Source: Arthrobacter sp. MYb213 | GTDB lineage: Bacteria; Actinomycetota; Actinomycetes; Actinomycetales; Micrococcaceae | Direction: 5' to 3' | NCBI RefSeq assembly: GCF_002979915.1 | Contig: NZ_PCQA01000003.1 | Coordinates: forward strand, 434,001-498,000 | DNA: 64,000 bases | Shown: positions 26,586 to 34,378 of the stretch, one piece after another | Numbering within the stretch: the first letter of the stretch is position 1 | Layout: each line of letters starts with the position of its first letter | The notes under the pieces: generated by a model | What the model was told of the DNA's origin: nothing | The model's input: only the letters and a program-made list of their open reading frames with translations | Database searches by the model: none | Made by a program: the position numbers and the translations under genes

Positions 26586-27706
26586 ACACGCTCAGCATCA
26601 CCGAACCAAGTATGGAATTTTTGCTTGATGAAGCCCAACAGTCCATAGTGCAGCTGGCCGGTGAGATCTTCTCCAGCTTATCCAACGATGAAAATAATGT
26701 GGTCAATCAACGTTCAGGACGAAGCTTTGATGAAAATCTTTGGACGGAACTCATTGAAGCAGGGCTCCTTGAAGCCTTGCTGCCAGATGATGTTGGGCCA
26801 GGATTAGGTACTGTCGGATTGGCTCTTCTGGCGAAGGAACAAGGACGGAGCTTGGCGCGAATCCCACTGATTCCCACTGCTGTCGCAGCCCTGGCGCTGG
26901 CCCAGTTCCAAGGACATTCGCAGCTACTTGAAAAAATTGGCTCGGGAACAGCACGCGTGGGGATTTTGCTTCCCGAAGTTCAGCACCGCATTGACGCTCA
27001 GCGCACGGAAAATGGTTGGCAACTTCACGGACGTATCCAATATGGATATATGGTTCCGGCGATGACCCACCTGCTCGTTCAGTTCACCGACCAGGGTGTT
27101 GAGCACATGGTAATTATTGAGACGGAACGTGCCGGGCTCGGAATTGAGACTTTTGAGGGCATCTCCTATCTGCAACACGCAGAACTGAACTTCAAAGCAG
27201 TGCAGATCCAAGACCGTGACCTGCTCGGAGCACACGCCGCCCCGGGCGAGGTTGCCAGCTGGGTGCGCCATCGCCTCGTAGTGACCGCCGCGGCCAGCAT
27301 TGCCGGTGCCTGCGAAGAAGCAGTGCGCCGCACGGCGCTTTATACCTCGGAACGAGAGCAATTCGGGCGTCCGCTGTCCACCAATCAAGGTGTGGCCCTG
27401 CGTGCAGCGGATGCCTACATTGACACGCAAACCACGTGGCTTAGCACCATTGATGCGGCGTGGCAGCTGGATGCCGGGACCGCCGATGGTACTGAAGCCG
27501 CACTGGGTGCTTCTTGGTTTGCCAGGGAAGCCGGATTTCGTACGGTTCATGCCACACAGCACCTTCATGGCGGCATGGGTGCCGACAAGGACAATCACAT
27601 CCATCGCTTCTTTGTCTGGGTTCGGGAACTGGACCAAATGTGGGGTACCGCAACGCAGCTGTTAGAAGAACTAGCGGATACACTCCTGCCGCGGAGCAGT
27701 AAGTGA
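26582..27706 (+). CDS. Acyl-CoA dehydrogenase, ChsE1/FadE28-like partner subunit
   Basis: 374 aa. Recognisable as an acyl-CoA dehydrogenase by RREQFG-like SEREQFGRPLSTNQG, ATQHLHGGMGADKDNHIHRFF and the helical C-terminus. It lacks the TEPGAGSD-type FAD loop; the equivalent region reads VGILLPEVQHRIDAQ. This fits the role of a structural half in a heteromeric dehydrogenase, as ChsE1 is to ChsE2, where one active site forms per dimer. The ATG overlaps the upstream TGA by 4 nt (ATGA), giving equal translation of both subunits. Confidence 0.8.
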   Translation: MNTLSITEPSMEFLLDEAQQSIVQLAGEIFSSLSNDENNVVNQRSGRSFDENLWTELIEAGLLEALLPDDVGPGLGTVGLALLAKEQGRSLARIPLIPTAVAALALAQFQGHSQLLEKIGSGTARVGILLPEVQHRIDAQRTENGWQLHGRIQYGYMVPAMTHLLVQFTDQGVEHMVIIETERAGLGIETFEGISYLQHAELNFKAVQIQDRDLLGAHAAPGEVASWVRHRLVVTAAASIAGACEEAVRRTALYTSEREQFGRPLSTNQGVALRAADAYIDTQTTWLSTIDAAWQLDAGTADGTEAALGASWFAREAGFRTVHATQHLHGGMGADKDNHIHRFFVWVRELDQMWGTATQLLEELADTLLPRSSK

Positions 27707-29202
27707 CCTCCGGAACTTCAGCGCGAACGCACTCTGGACAAAAAGTTGGCTTTGTTCTTGCCATTTTGGTGATCGCTGAAGTGGTAGCGGCCTTTGAAAC
27801 ATCCATGGCCGTGCAGTTACTTTATGCACCGGGGGACTTTTTCACATCTGATCTTTCACAGTTGGTCTGGGTGGTGACTTCCTATTCACTGGTGGCTGCG
27901 TTGGCCACAGGCTTTGTTGGACGATTGGGTGACCAATTCGGCAGGCGCAAAATCCTCGTGGTCGTGTTGTTGATTTCTGCGGTGGGCTCGGTCATCAGTG
28001 CTATGGCTCCGACATTTGGGGTACTACTGGTTGGGAGAGCGCTCCAAGGGGTTTCCGGGGCCGTGTTGCCGCTAGCTATTGGCATGGTTCGCACCACTTT
28101 CCCCCGAGGGAAAATTGGCACTGGTATTGCGGTGGTATCCACCTCGGCGCTGATTGCAGGTGCTGCCGGAATGCTTGGCGGCGGCCTATTTTTGGACTAC
28201 GCAAGTTGGCATTGGATCTTCGTCAGCGCTGCGGTTTTCGCCGTTGTGGCAGCCGTGCTGGTGCATTTATTCCTTGCCAAGGAACCTCAAAGTACGCTGG
28301 CCGCCTCGGGGCGTGTGGATTGGAACGGTGGTCTGATGTTTGGCGCGGGCATTGCCGCGGTGCTCTATGGTTTGACACTGAGCAAAGACCAAGGCTTTAC
28401 CGCGGTGCCGGTCCTCGGATTCCTCGGTGGCGGATTGCTCTTGTTGGCTTTATGGGTGCGCTGGGAACTACGAGTTTCCGAGCCAATGATCGATGTGCGA
28501 ATGTTTAAACAGCGCAAGTTTGCCCTGGGCATGCTGGCTACGGCGCTGATCGCCTTAGGGCCGATTGGCACGATGAGCATTCTGAGCGTCTCCATTTACC
28601 GCAATCCCTCCAGCGTTGCGTTGGGTGATGGAACAGTGATGGATCTTCCGGTAGGCCTTGGGCTAAGCGCAACTATGACCGGTTTGCTAGGTTTCATTAC
28701 CGCTGCCGCGGCCTTCACTATTTCTCCGCTGATTGGCCGAGTTTCGTCTAAATACGGTGCGCGGACCGGACTGATGATCGGGTCGGCACTGACCATTATC
28801 GGGTTGGTGATCGTGTGCACCGCACCAACCAACCTAACTGTCGTCATCAGCGGACTCGTCGTGGTGATCTTTGGCACCGGATTTCTCTACTCCGGGATGC
28901 CCACCATCATCGTTGAATGCGTCTTGCCGGCGCAGACCAGCACGGCCACTGGCATTAACGCCGTGACCCGAACTGCATTCCAGGCGGTCGCGTCCTCTGT
29001 GATGGGTCTGTTATTGGTAATTTCACCGGTGTTTGCCGGGGAGAGCAGTTTCGTCTCGATGACCGGCTTTCTCACGGTAGTAGGGGTGCTGATCGCCACC
29101 TGCATTCTGACCATCCTGGTGGTGTTCTTCATTCCTGCCAACACCGCCGAACCATTAGCCGATGCCGCCCAGCATCCGAGCAACTTGACCCGAAAGGATT
29201 AG
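27703..29202 (+). CDS. MFS transporter, DHA2-like (14-TM), cluster copy 1
   Basis: 499 aa, GTG start overlapping the upstream stop by 4 nt. About 14 hydrophobic segments; GRLGDQFGRRKILVVVLL is motif A, and GRALQGVSGAVLPLAIG is the helix-4 motif B region. It shares architecture and local sequence (for example ELSMMYV/ETSMAVQ after EVVAAF/EIVSAF at the N-terminus, RMFKQRKFAL/RMFKNKQIAL) with the carrier at 43739-45226, so the two are paralogues within one pathway. Probable role: uptake of the acidic substrate or export of a pathway product; direction cannot be told from sequence. Confidence 0.88.
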   Translation: MTSGTSARTHSGQKVGFVLAILVIAEVVAAFETSMAVQLLYAPGDFFTSDLSQLVWVVTSYSLVAALATGFVGRLGDQFGRRKILVVVLLISAVGSVISAMAPTFGVLLVGRALQGVSGAVLPLAIGMVRTTFPRGKIGTGIAVVSTSALIAGAAGMLGGGLFLDYASWHWIFVSAAVFAVVAAVLVHLFLAKEPQSTLAASGRVDWNGGLMFGAGIAAVLYGLTLSKDQGFTAVPVLGFLGGGLLLLALWVRWELRVSEPMIDVRMFKQRKFALGMLATALIALGPIGTMSILSVSIYRNPSSVALGDGTVMDLPVGLGLSATMTGLLGFITAAAAFTISPLIGRVSSKYGARTGLMIGSALTIIGLVIVCTAPTNLTVVISGLVVVIFGTGFLYSGMPTIIVECVLPAQTSTATGINAVTRTAFQAVASSVMGLLLVISPVFAGESSFVSMTGFLTVVGVLIATCILTILVVFFIPANTAEPLADAAQHPSNLTRKD

Positions 29203-29204
29203 CA

Positions 29205-30905
29205 ATGAACATAGTTTCCCCGCCGTCAATTGCAAAAACCACCAGAGACCTGTTGGAGCTACGAGCCAAGGATGAACATCCTGGCCTGTTGTTCGAAGGC
29301 CGCATCTGGACTTGGGCCGAAGTAGTTGATGAGTGTAAAGTTCGCGCCCACGCATTGTTGGCCTTACACCAGCCAGGCGTCGCCTTCCACGTGGGGGTGA
29401 TGTTGGAAAACGACCCGGAATACGTATTTGCCATCGGTGCGGCAGCCTACGCTGGAGCCACCGTGGTGGGTATCAACCTCACCCGCCGTGGTGAAGAGCT
29501 GACCCGCGATATTGCCTACACCGATGTGGAAATCCTAATCACTTCCAAAGAATTGGAAAGTTACTTCAACTCGGCGCCTTCCGGAATTCCCACACAGCGG
29601 ACCTTGTATATTGGAACCGAAGAATTTGAACGGATCTTAGCCCCGTTTCGCGGCTTGCCGGCACCCCAAATCCCGGCAGCTAATAATCCGGAAACCAAGC
29701 TGCTCTTGCTGTTTACTTCGGGCTCTACGGGGGATCCGAAAGCGGTGATCTGCACCACCGGCCGCCTATGTCGCACCGCAGTTTATCGGCATATGGGCTT
29801 GGGGCGGCGCGATGTCAGCTACAACGCGATGCCGTTGTTTCATGGCAACGGCATCTTCGCCTGTTGGGCCAACCCGCTGGCAACCGGTGGCACCTTCGCT
29901 TTGGCCCGAAAATTCTCCGCCTCGAAGTTTCTACGAGATGTGATGCGTTACAAGGCCACCTACTTCAATTATGTTGGCCGTTCCCTCTCTTATCTGCTGG
30001 CCCAGCCAGAACGTCAAGAAGAATCCGGAACGTATTTGGAGTCCTGTTTTGGGACCGAAGCGAGCGAATTTGACCTAGCAGAGTTCAAACGTCGCTACGG
30101 GGTGGGGCCCACAGAAAGTTATGGTGCTTCGGAAGGCGGGCTGACCCTTGCGCGTACCGCAGATACTCCCAAGAACGCGTTGGGTGCGGCTCCGACCGGT
30201 ATGGATGCCGCGGTAGTTGATCCGGCGACGATGGAAGAATGTCCACGAGCTCAGCTAAGTGACGACGGACGAATCCTGAACGCAGAAGAAGCCATCGGTG
30301 AATTGGTGAACCTCACCGGGGCGGCCCTATTTGAGGGTTACTATAAAAATCCTGCGGCCACCGCAGCGCGAGTACGTGGGACCGCATTTTTCACTGGAGA
30401 CCTAGGCTACCGCGACGAGGACGGCTTCTTTTACTTCGCCGGACGAGATGCAGATCGGTTACGCGTCGATAGTGAAAACTTTTCCGCCGCTCCTATCGAA
30501 CGTGTTCTCTCACGTTTTCCGGGAGCCACACTAGCTGCGGTTTACCCGGTGCCTGATGTGCGAACCGGTGACCAGGTGATGGCCACCATTCAGGTGGAAG
30601 ATCCTTCTACATTCGATGTGCAAGAGTTTGCCCAGTTTTTGGATGCCCAGCCTGATCTCGGCACCAAATGGGCTCCGAAATTTCTGCGCGTGGTGACCGA
30701 TGTCCCGGTGACCGCAACCCAAAAGATTAACAAACCACAATTGCGCAAAGACGCATGGTTGGCTGATGACTTGATCTTTTATCGACCCGCCCGGCAATTC
30801 GACTATGAAGTTCTCGACTCAGCAGTTGTGGCTGAACTGAAATCCGCATTCGCGAGGAACCGACGTAGTCACCTCTTGCCGATGCTAACGGCCGAAGCCA
30901 AATAG
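29205..30905 (+). CDS. AMP-forming acyl-CoA synthetase, FadD17-like
   Basis: 566 aa, ATG with AAAGGA upstream. ANL superfamily: P-loop LLLLFTSGSTGDPKAV (~residues 165-180), the A5-type region ESYGASEGG, GDLGYRDEDGFFYFAGRDADRLR (A7-A8) and the C-terminal catalytic lysine in ATQKINKPQLRK. Overall it resembles FadD17/FATP-type ligases of the actinobacterial steroid regulons, which activate side-chain carboxylates of sterols or bile acids as CoA thioesters. Placed between the dehydrogenase and hydratase genes, it probably activates either the imported acid or the acid made by the aldehyde dehydrogenase of operon B. Confidence 0.85.
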   Translation: MNIVSPPSIAKTTRDLLELRAKDEHPGLLFEGRIWTWAEVVDECKVRAHALLALHQPGVAFHVGVMLENDPEYVFAIGAAAYAGATVVGINLTRRGEELTRDIAYTDVEILITSKELESYFNSAPSGIPTQRTLYIGTEEFERILAPFRGLPAPQIPAANNPETKLLLLFTSGSTGDPKAVICTTGRLCRTAVYRHMGLGRRDVSYNAMPLFHGNGIFACWANPLATGGTFALARKFSASKFLRDVMRYKATYFNYVGRSLSYLLAQPERQEESGTYLESCFGTEASEFDLAEFKRRYGVGPTESYGASEGGLTLARTADTPKNALGAAPTGMDAAVVDPATMEECPRAQLSDDGRILNAEEAIGELVNLTGAALFEGYYKNPAATAARVRGTAFFTGDLGYRDEDGFFYFAGRDADRLRVDSENFSAAPIERVLSRFPGATLAAVYPVPDVRTGDQVMATIQVEDPSTFDVQEFAQFLDAQPDLGTKWAPKFLRVVTDVPVTATQKINKPQLRKDAWLADDLIFYRPARQFDYEVLDSAVVAELKSAFARNRRSHLLPMLTAEAK

Positions 30906-30931
30906 ACCCAACGAAGTTCCAAGGAGAGCAG

Positions 30932-31462
30932 ATGAGTGTAGATCCCAGCCTCGAAATCAACGAGCTGATTAGTGCTAGCCATGAACGAGTGAGTATTGCC
31001 CGGGACCCGGTTAACCGCCCCATGATTCATCACCTGTGCGACGCAATGGGGGATGCCAACCCTATCTATTTGGATCCCGAGGTAGCACGCAATGCCGGGC
31101 ACAGTGATGTGGTTGCACCACCAGCGGCCTTACAGGTTTGGAACATGACTAACCCTAGCGACCCGGAAATTTCCAGCGACGTTGACCGGGCCTATGGAAT
31201 CCTCGAAGCCAGCGGCTACCCGAAGGTCGTTGCTGTGAACAGCGAACAAGAATATGAACGCCATCTCGTTCCCGGCGACGTATTGACGGCCTATGAAAAA
31301 GTCGAGTCACTCAAGGGCCCTAAGCAGACCGGATTAGGCGAAGGGTATTTCATTACCACCCTGACCGAATACAAGGACCAGAACGACCAGCTGGTGGGAA
31401 CTATGCGTTTCCGCACCCTCTGGTACACCCCAGCCGTAGGACAGGAGCAGGACAATGACTGA
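30932..31462 (+). CDS. MaoC-like hydratase subunit equal to the N-terminal half of ChsH2
   Basis: 176 aa, ATG with AAGGAG. FAS1-type dehydratase/MaoC N-domain: PMIHHLCDAMGDANPIYLD (~30-48) and VVAPPAALQVWNM, with the C-terminal strand FITTLTEYKDQNDQLVG. In M. tuberculosis, ChsH2 is a single chain of a MaoC-like domain followed by DUF35. Here this gene stops and a separate DUF35 gene begins 8 nt earlier in another frame. With ChsH1 (next but one gene) it should form the enoyl-CoA hydratase for the shortened side chain. The 8-nt overlap keeps stoichiometry close to a fusion. Confidence 0.82.
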   Translation: MSVDPSLEINELISASHERVSIARDPVNRPMIHHLCDAMGDANPIYLDPEVARNAGHSDVVAPPAALQVWNMTNPSDPEISSDVDRAYGILEASGYPKVVAVNSEQEYERHLVPGDVLTAYEKVESLKGPKQTGLGEGYFITTLTEYKDQNDQLVGTMRFRTLWYTPAVGQEQDND

Positions 31463-31895
31463 AACCATCAGTGAAAAGAAGCAGCGCACCGCAGTGCGTC
31501 CGCGCCCGGCCATCAACTTCGACAACAAATTTTACTTTGACGCACTGAACCAGGGCGAACTGGCCATCCAAAAATGCCTTGAATGTAGCCAGCTGCGTCA
31601 TCCGCCAACCCCAATGTGTCCTAGTTGCCACTGCCTAGATTGGAGACCGGGGGTGATGAGTGGGCGTGGTGAGGTCTTTAGTTTTGTGGTGATGCATCAC
31701 CCCATCGTCCCGCCTTTCGAAGCTGGCTACGTTGTCGCCGTGATCGAGTTGGAGGAAGGTCCCCGGGTTGTGATGAATATTGAAGGCATTAAGGCAGAAC
31801 AAGTCGTAGTGGGTATGCCAGTGCTCGTCAGTGCAGAACGCATGGATGAGGATCTTGTGCTTCCCGTTGCCCGTCCGATAGGAGCACGATCATGA
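31455..31895 (+). CDS. DUF35 OB-fold protein with zinc ribbon, equal to the C-terminal half of ChsH2
   Basis: 146 aa. N-terminal rubredoxin-like zinc ribbon CLECSQLRHPPTPMCPSCHC (CxxC...CxxC, ~37-56), then the OB-fold with GRGEVFSFVVMHHP and VVAVIELEEGPRVVMNIEG. In ChsH2, the DUF35 domain docks the thiolase-fold aldolase Ltp2 and is required for retro-aldol cleavage. Here it is an independent protein encoded between the two hydratase halves and just upstream of the aldolase gene. It overlaps both neighbours (8 nt and 4 nt). Confidence 0.85.
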   Translation: MTETISEKKQRTAVRPRPAINFDNKFYFDALNQGELAIQKCLECSQLRHPPTPMCPSCHCLDWRPGVMSGRGEVFSFVVMHHPIVPPFEAGYVVAVIELEEGPRVVMNIEGIKAEQVVVGMPVLVSAERMDEDLVLPVARPIGARS

Positions 31896-32332
31896 CCGCA
31901 ATCGCCAAGACACAGCTATTGGTTGCACCGGTGATCACCGAAGGGCAACAGCTGCCGGAGCTGAAGATTCCAGTCACCGCAACGCTCATTGCTACTGGTG
32001 CTGTTGCCACCCGTGATTTCCAGAAGGTACATCATGACAAGTCGGTGGCTCAAGCTGCCGGAACCCCAGATATCTTCATGAATATCCTGACCACAAACTG
32101 CCTTGTCAACAGGTACGTCAGTGAATTCTCTGGCCCGCTGGGGCGGATTAAAAAGATTAATATCCGTCTTGGTGCACCGAACTATCCCGGTGATGAGATG
32201 ACGTTTACTGGCACGGTGCAGGCTGTCCAAGGCGAACGTATTGTCCTGGCGATCAACGGGACTAACTCGCTTGGTCCGCATGTCACCGGAACCGTAGAAC
32301 TGACCTTTGAATCTCAGGAGGAAACGCGATGA
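31892..32332 (+). CDS. MaoC-family hydratase subunit, ChsH1-like
   Basis: 146 aa single hot-dog domain. The motif RDFQKVHHDKSVAQAAG followed by TPDIFMNILTTNCLVNRYV contains the Asp/His hydratase pair of R-specific enoyl-CoA hydratases and is characteristic of ChsH1. Starts and stops overlap both neighbours by 4 nt. Predicted to pair with the MaoC-like protein at 30932-31462 and add water across the steroid-type 17(20)-enoyl-CoA double bond. Confidence 0.85.
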   Translation: MTAIAKTQLLVAPVITEGQQLPELKIPVTATLIATGAVATRDFQKVHHDKSVAQAAGTPDIFMNILTTNCLVNRYVSEFSGPLGRIKKINIRLGAPNYPGDEMTFTGTVQAVQGERIVLAINGTNSLGPHVTGTVELTFESQEETR

Positions 32333-33504
32333 GCAACCTTGCTAATAAAGCCGCAATTGTTGGTATCGGCGCCACTGAGTTCTCCAAAAATTCCGGACGG
32401 TCTGAACTGCAGCTCGCCCAAGAAGCAGCGCTCGCCGCTTGTCTTGACGCAGGTGTGGATCCGCATGAAGTTGATGGAATGGTTACCTATTCCATGGACA
32501 CTAATCCGGCTATTGATGTGGCCCGTGGCCTCGGCTGTAAGGAGCTGAATTTCTTCAGCCATGTTGATTACGGGGGAGGCGCGGCAGCCGGCACCTTGCT
32601 GCACGCAGCGATGGCCGTGGCCACCGGTGTGGCCAAGACCGTAGTCTGCTACCGCGCCTTCAATGAGCGCTCTGGTGCCAGGTTTGGTGCGGCGATGAGC
32701 ACTAACGGTATGGCTCCGGACGCCCGGGCAGCCAACTACTCCTGGTATCTGCCCTCGGGATTGATGACGCCAGCATCCTGGGTTGGCATGTTCGCACGTC
32801 GCTATATGCACTTGTATGGGGCAACCAGCGAAGACTTTGGCAGGGTAGCGGTGGCCGACCGTAAACACGCCGCCACCAACCCGAAGGCGTGGTTCTATGA
32901 AAAGCCCATAACCCTCGAAGAACACCAGGCTTCACGCTTCATCGCCGATCCCTTGCACCTTTTGGACTGCTGTCAAGAATCAGATGGCGGTCAGGCGTTT
33001 GTTGTCACCAGCGTAGAACGCGCCAAGGATCTAAAGGGTAAGGCGGTAACCATTAAGTCCGCCGCCCAGGGCACCAGCTATGACCAGCACTCCATGACGA
33101 GCTACTACCGTGCTGATGGTAACCGTGCACTGCCAGAAATGGGTAACGTCGCAAATCAGCTCTGGCGGGATACCGGGTTGGCTCCGCAAGACATCGATAC
33201 CGCGGTGCTCTATGACCACTTCACTCCGTTCGTGCTGGCACAACTAGAAGAGTTTGGTTTCTGCGGTCGTGGCGAGGCAAAAGACTTCATTAAGAATGGA
33301 GCCATAGAACTCGGTGGTCGCCTACCGATCAACACCAACGGTGGTCAGCTGGGCGAAGCCTATATTCATGGAATGAATGGCATTGCCGAGGGCGTTCGAC
33401 AGATTCGTGGTACCGCAGTTAACCAGGTGGCAAACGCCCGCAACGTGCTGGTCACCGCAGGAACGGGCGTCCCTACCAGTGCATTGATCTTAGGCAATGA
33501 CTAA
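32329..33504 (+). CDS. Thiolase-fold retro-aldolase, Ltp2-like
   Basis: 391 aa. Thiolase fold without the thiolase nucleophilic cysteine: the equivalent region reads HVDYGGGAAAGTLLHAA, and the GHPxGATG end motif is replaced. Instead it has Tyr295 in LYDHFTP and Tyr345 in GGQLGEAYIHGMNG. Their 50-residue spacing matches the two catalytic tyrosines reported for Ltp2 (about 294 and 344). Ltp2 cleaves the hydroxylated side-chain CoA ester to a 17-ketosteroid plus propionyl-CoA, bound to the DUF35 domain of ChsH2. The two genes immediately upstream encode the expected partners. Confidence 0.87.
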   Translation: MSNLANKAAIVGIGATEFSKNSGRSELQLAQEAALAACLDAGVDPHEVDGMVTYSMDTNPAIDVARGLGCKELNFFSHVDYGGGAAAGTLLHAAMAVATGVAKTVVCYRAFNERSGARFGAAMSTNGMAPDARAANYSWYLPSGLMTPASWVGMFARRYMHLYGATSEDFGRVAVADRKHAATNPKAWFYEKPITLEEHQASRFIADPLHLLDCCQESDGGQAFVVTSVERAKDLKGKAVTIKSAAQGTSYDQHSMTSYYRADGNRALPEMGNVANQLWRDTGLAPQDIDTAVLYDHFTPFVLAQLEEFGFCGRGEAKDFIKNGAIELGGRLPINTNGGQLGEAYIHGMNGIAEGVRQIRGTAVNQVANARNVLVTAGTGVPTSALILGND

Positions 33505-34138
33505 GTCCTTTACGTGGCAACCAGCGCAAGAAAGCCACCGAGAAAACGATGACCGAAGGCTGGGCCTTTTGGAGGCTGCTGAGCATACTCGTCGGATCAT
33601 CGATGCGTTAGTTCGCGTGGATCCACATGATCCGATGGTGAGTGAGGTGGCTGAAAAGTTGGCTAATGTGGCACAGCTATTGGCCGACCGGCAGCTAGTG
33701 GACCCGCCGATTGTTGAATCGAAAGACTCGATGCGTAGTGCCGAGTATTTGGACCGTTCGCCGGTGACGGGGTTGTGTAACCCGCTTTCACCGCCACTGG
33801 AAGTTGTTCCTGACGGTCAGCACGGCGCTAAAGCTCGGGTGACCATGGGGTTGGCCTATCAAGGACCGCCGGGGCGGGTGCATGGCGGGTATGTCGCGAC
33901 GTTACTGGATCATGTCATGGGATATGCAGCTGGCACTTCGGGGCAATGGGTGTTCACCAGAACTCTCACCGTGGACTATGACTTAGCGGTTCCATTGTTT
34001 CAAGAGCTAGAAATCACTGGGACGATTGACCGGTTTGATGGTCGAAAAGTTTGGATGGTAGGGCAAATCAGCGCGGGTGGACGGGTTGTGGCTAAGGCCC
34101 ATGGCATGTGGGTAGGGCCTCGCGGTAGCGCGGAATAA
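33497..34138 (+). CDS. PaaI/4HBT-type acyl-CoA thioesterase
   Basis: 213 aa; hot-dog domain in the C-terminal ~120 residues with GPPGRVHGGYVATLLDHVMG, the HGG motif of PaaI-like thioesterases. The N-terminal ~80 residues are helical and charged. It overlaps the Ltp2-like stop by 8 nt and is the last gene of operon A; a hairpin follows after 22 bp. Likely role: hydrolysing stalled CoA intermediates to recycle CoA, possibly allowing release of partially shortened acids. Confidence 0.82.
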   Translation: MTKSFTWQPAQESHRENDDRRLGLLEAAEHTRRIIDALVRVDPHDPMVSEVAEKLANVAQLLADRQLVDPPIVESKDSMRSAEYLDRSPVTGLCNPLSPPLEVVPDGQHGAKARVTMGLAYQGPPGRVHGGYVATLLDHVMGYAAGTSGQWVFTRTLTVDYDLAVPLFQELEITGTIDRFDGRKVWMVGQISAGGRVVAKAHGMWVGPRGSAE

Positions 34139-34160
34139 AACAAGAACAACATCGTGAAGT

Positions 34161-34193
34161 GAAAGCCGGGCACCTGTGAGGTGTCCGGCTTTC
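34161..34193 (+). terminator. Hairpin terminator after operon A
   Basis: GAAAGCCGGGCACCT (34161-34175) pairs with AGGTGTCCGGCTTTC (34179-34193) with one G-T wobble around GTG. No long T-run follows. Confidence 0.75.
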
Positions 34194-34268
34194 GCCTGTT
34201 GATGAGTACTGCGCTGAGCGGGAGCAAAAATACGGAAAAAAGTTGAAGTGATTTATTCGGAAAAACTG

Positions 34269-34308
34269 TTGCCTACATCACAAACTTAAACTAGAGTCTA
34301 GTTTCAGT
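34269..34308 (+). promoter_or_regulatory. Promoter with overlapping perfect palindromic operator (site 2, operon B)
   Basis: AAACTAGAGTCTAGTTT at 34288-34304 is a perfect palindrome; symmetry extends through ACT (34284-34286) and AGT (34306-34308). A possible -35 TTGCCT (34269-34274) is 17 bp from TAGAGT (34292-34297). A bound repressor would therefore cover the -10 region. It is 71 bp before the fused dehydrogenase start. Related sites precede operons A and C. The TetR gene in this operon is the natural candidate regulator. Confidence 0.7.
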
Positions 34309-34378
34309 TAATCATTTTATTCATCTCGTCAGATGCAGAGCGTGTTGGCGGGACGTTCCCGGAAATGGAGCACCAGGC

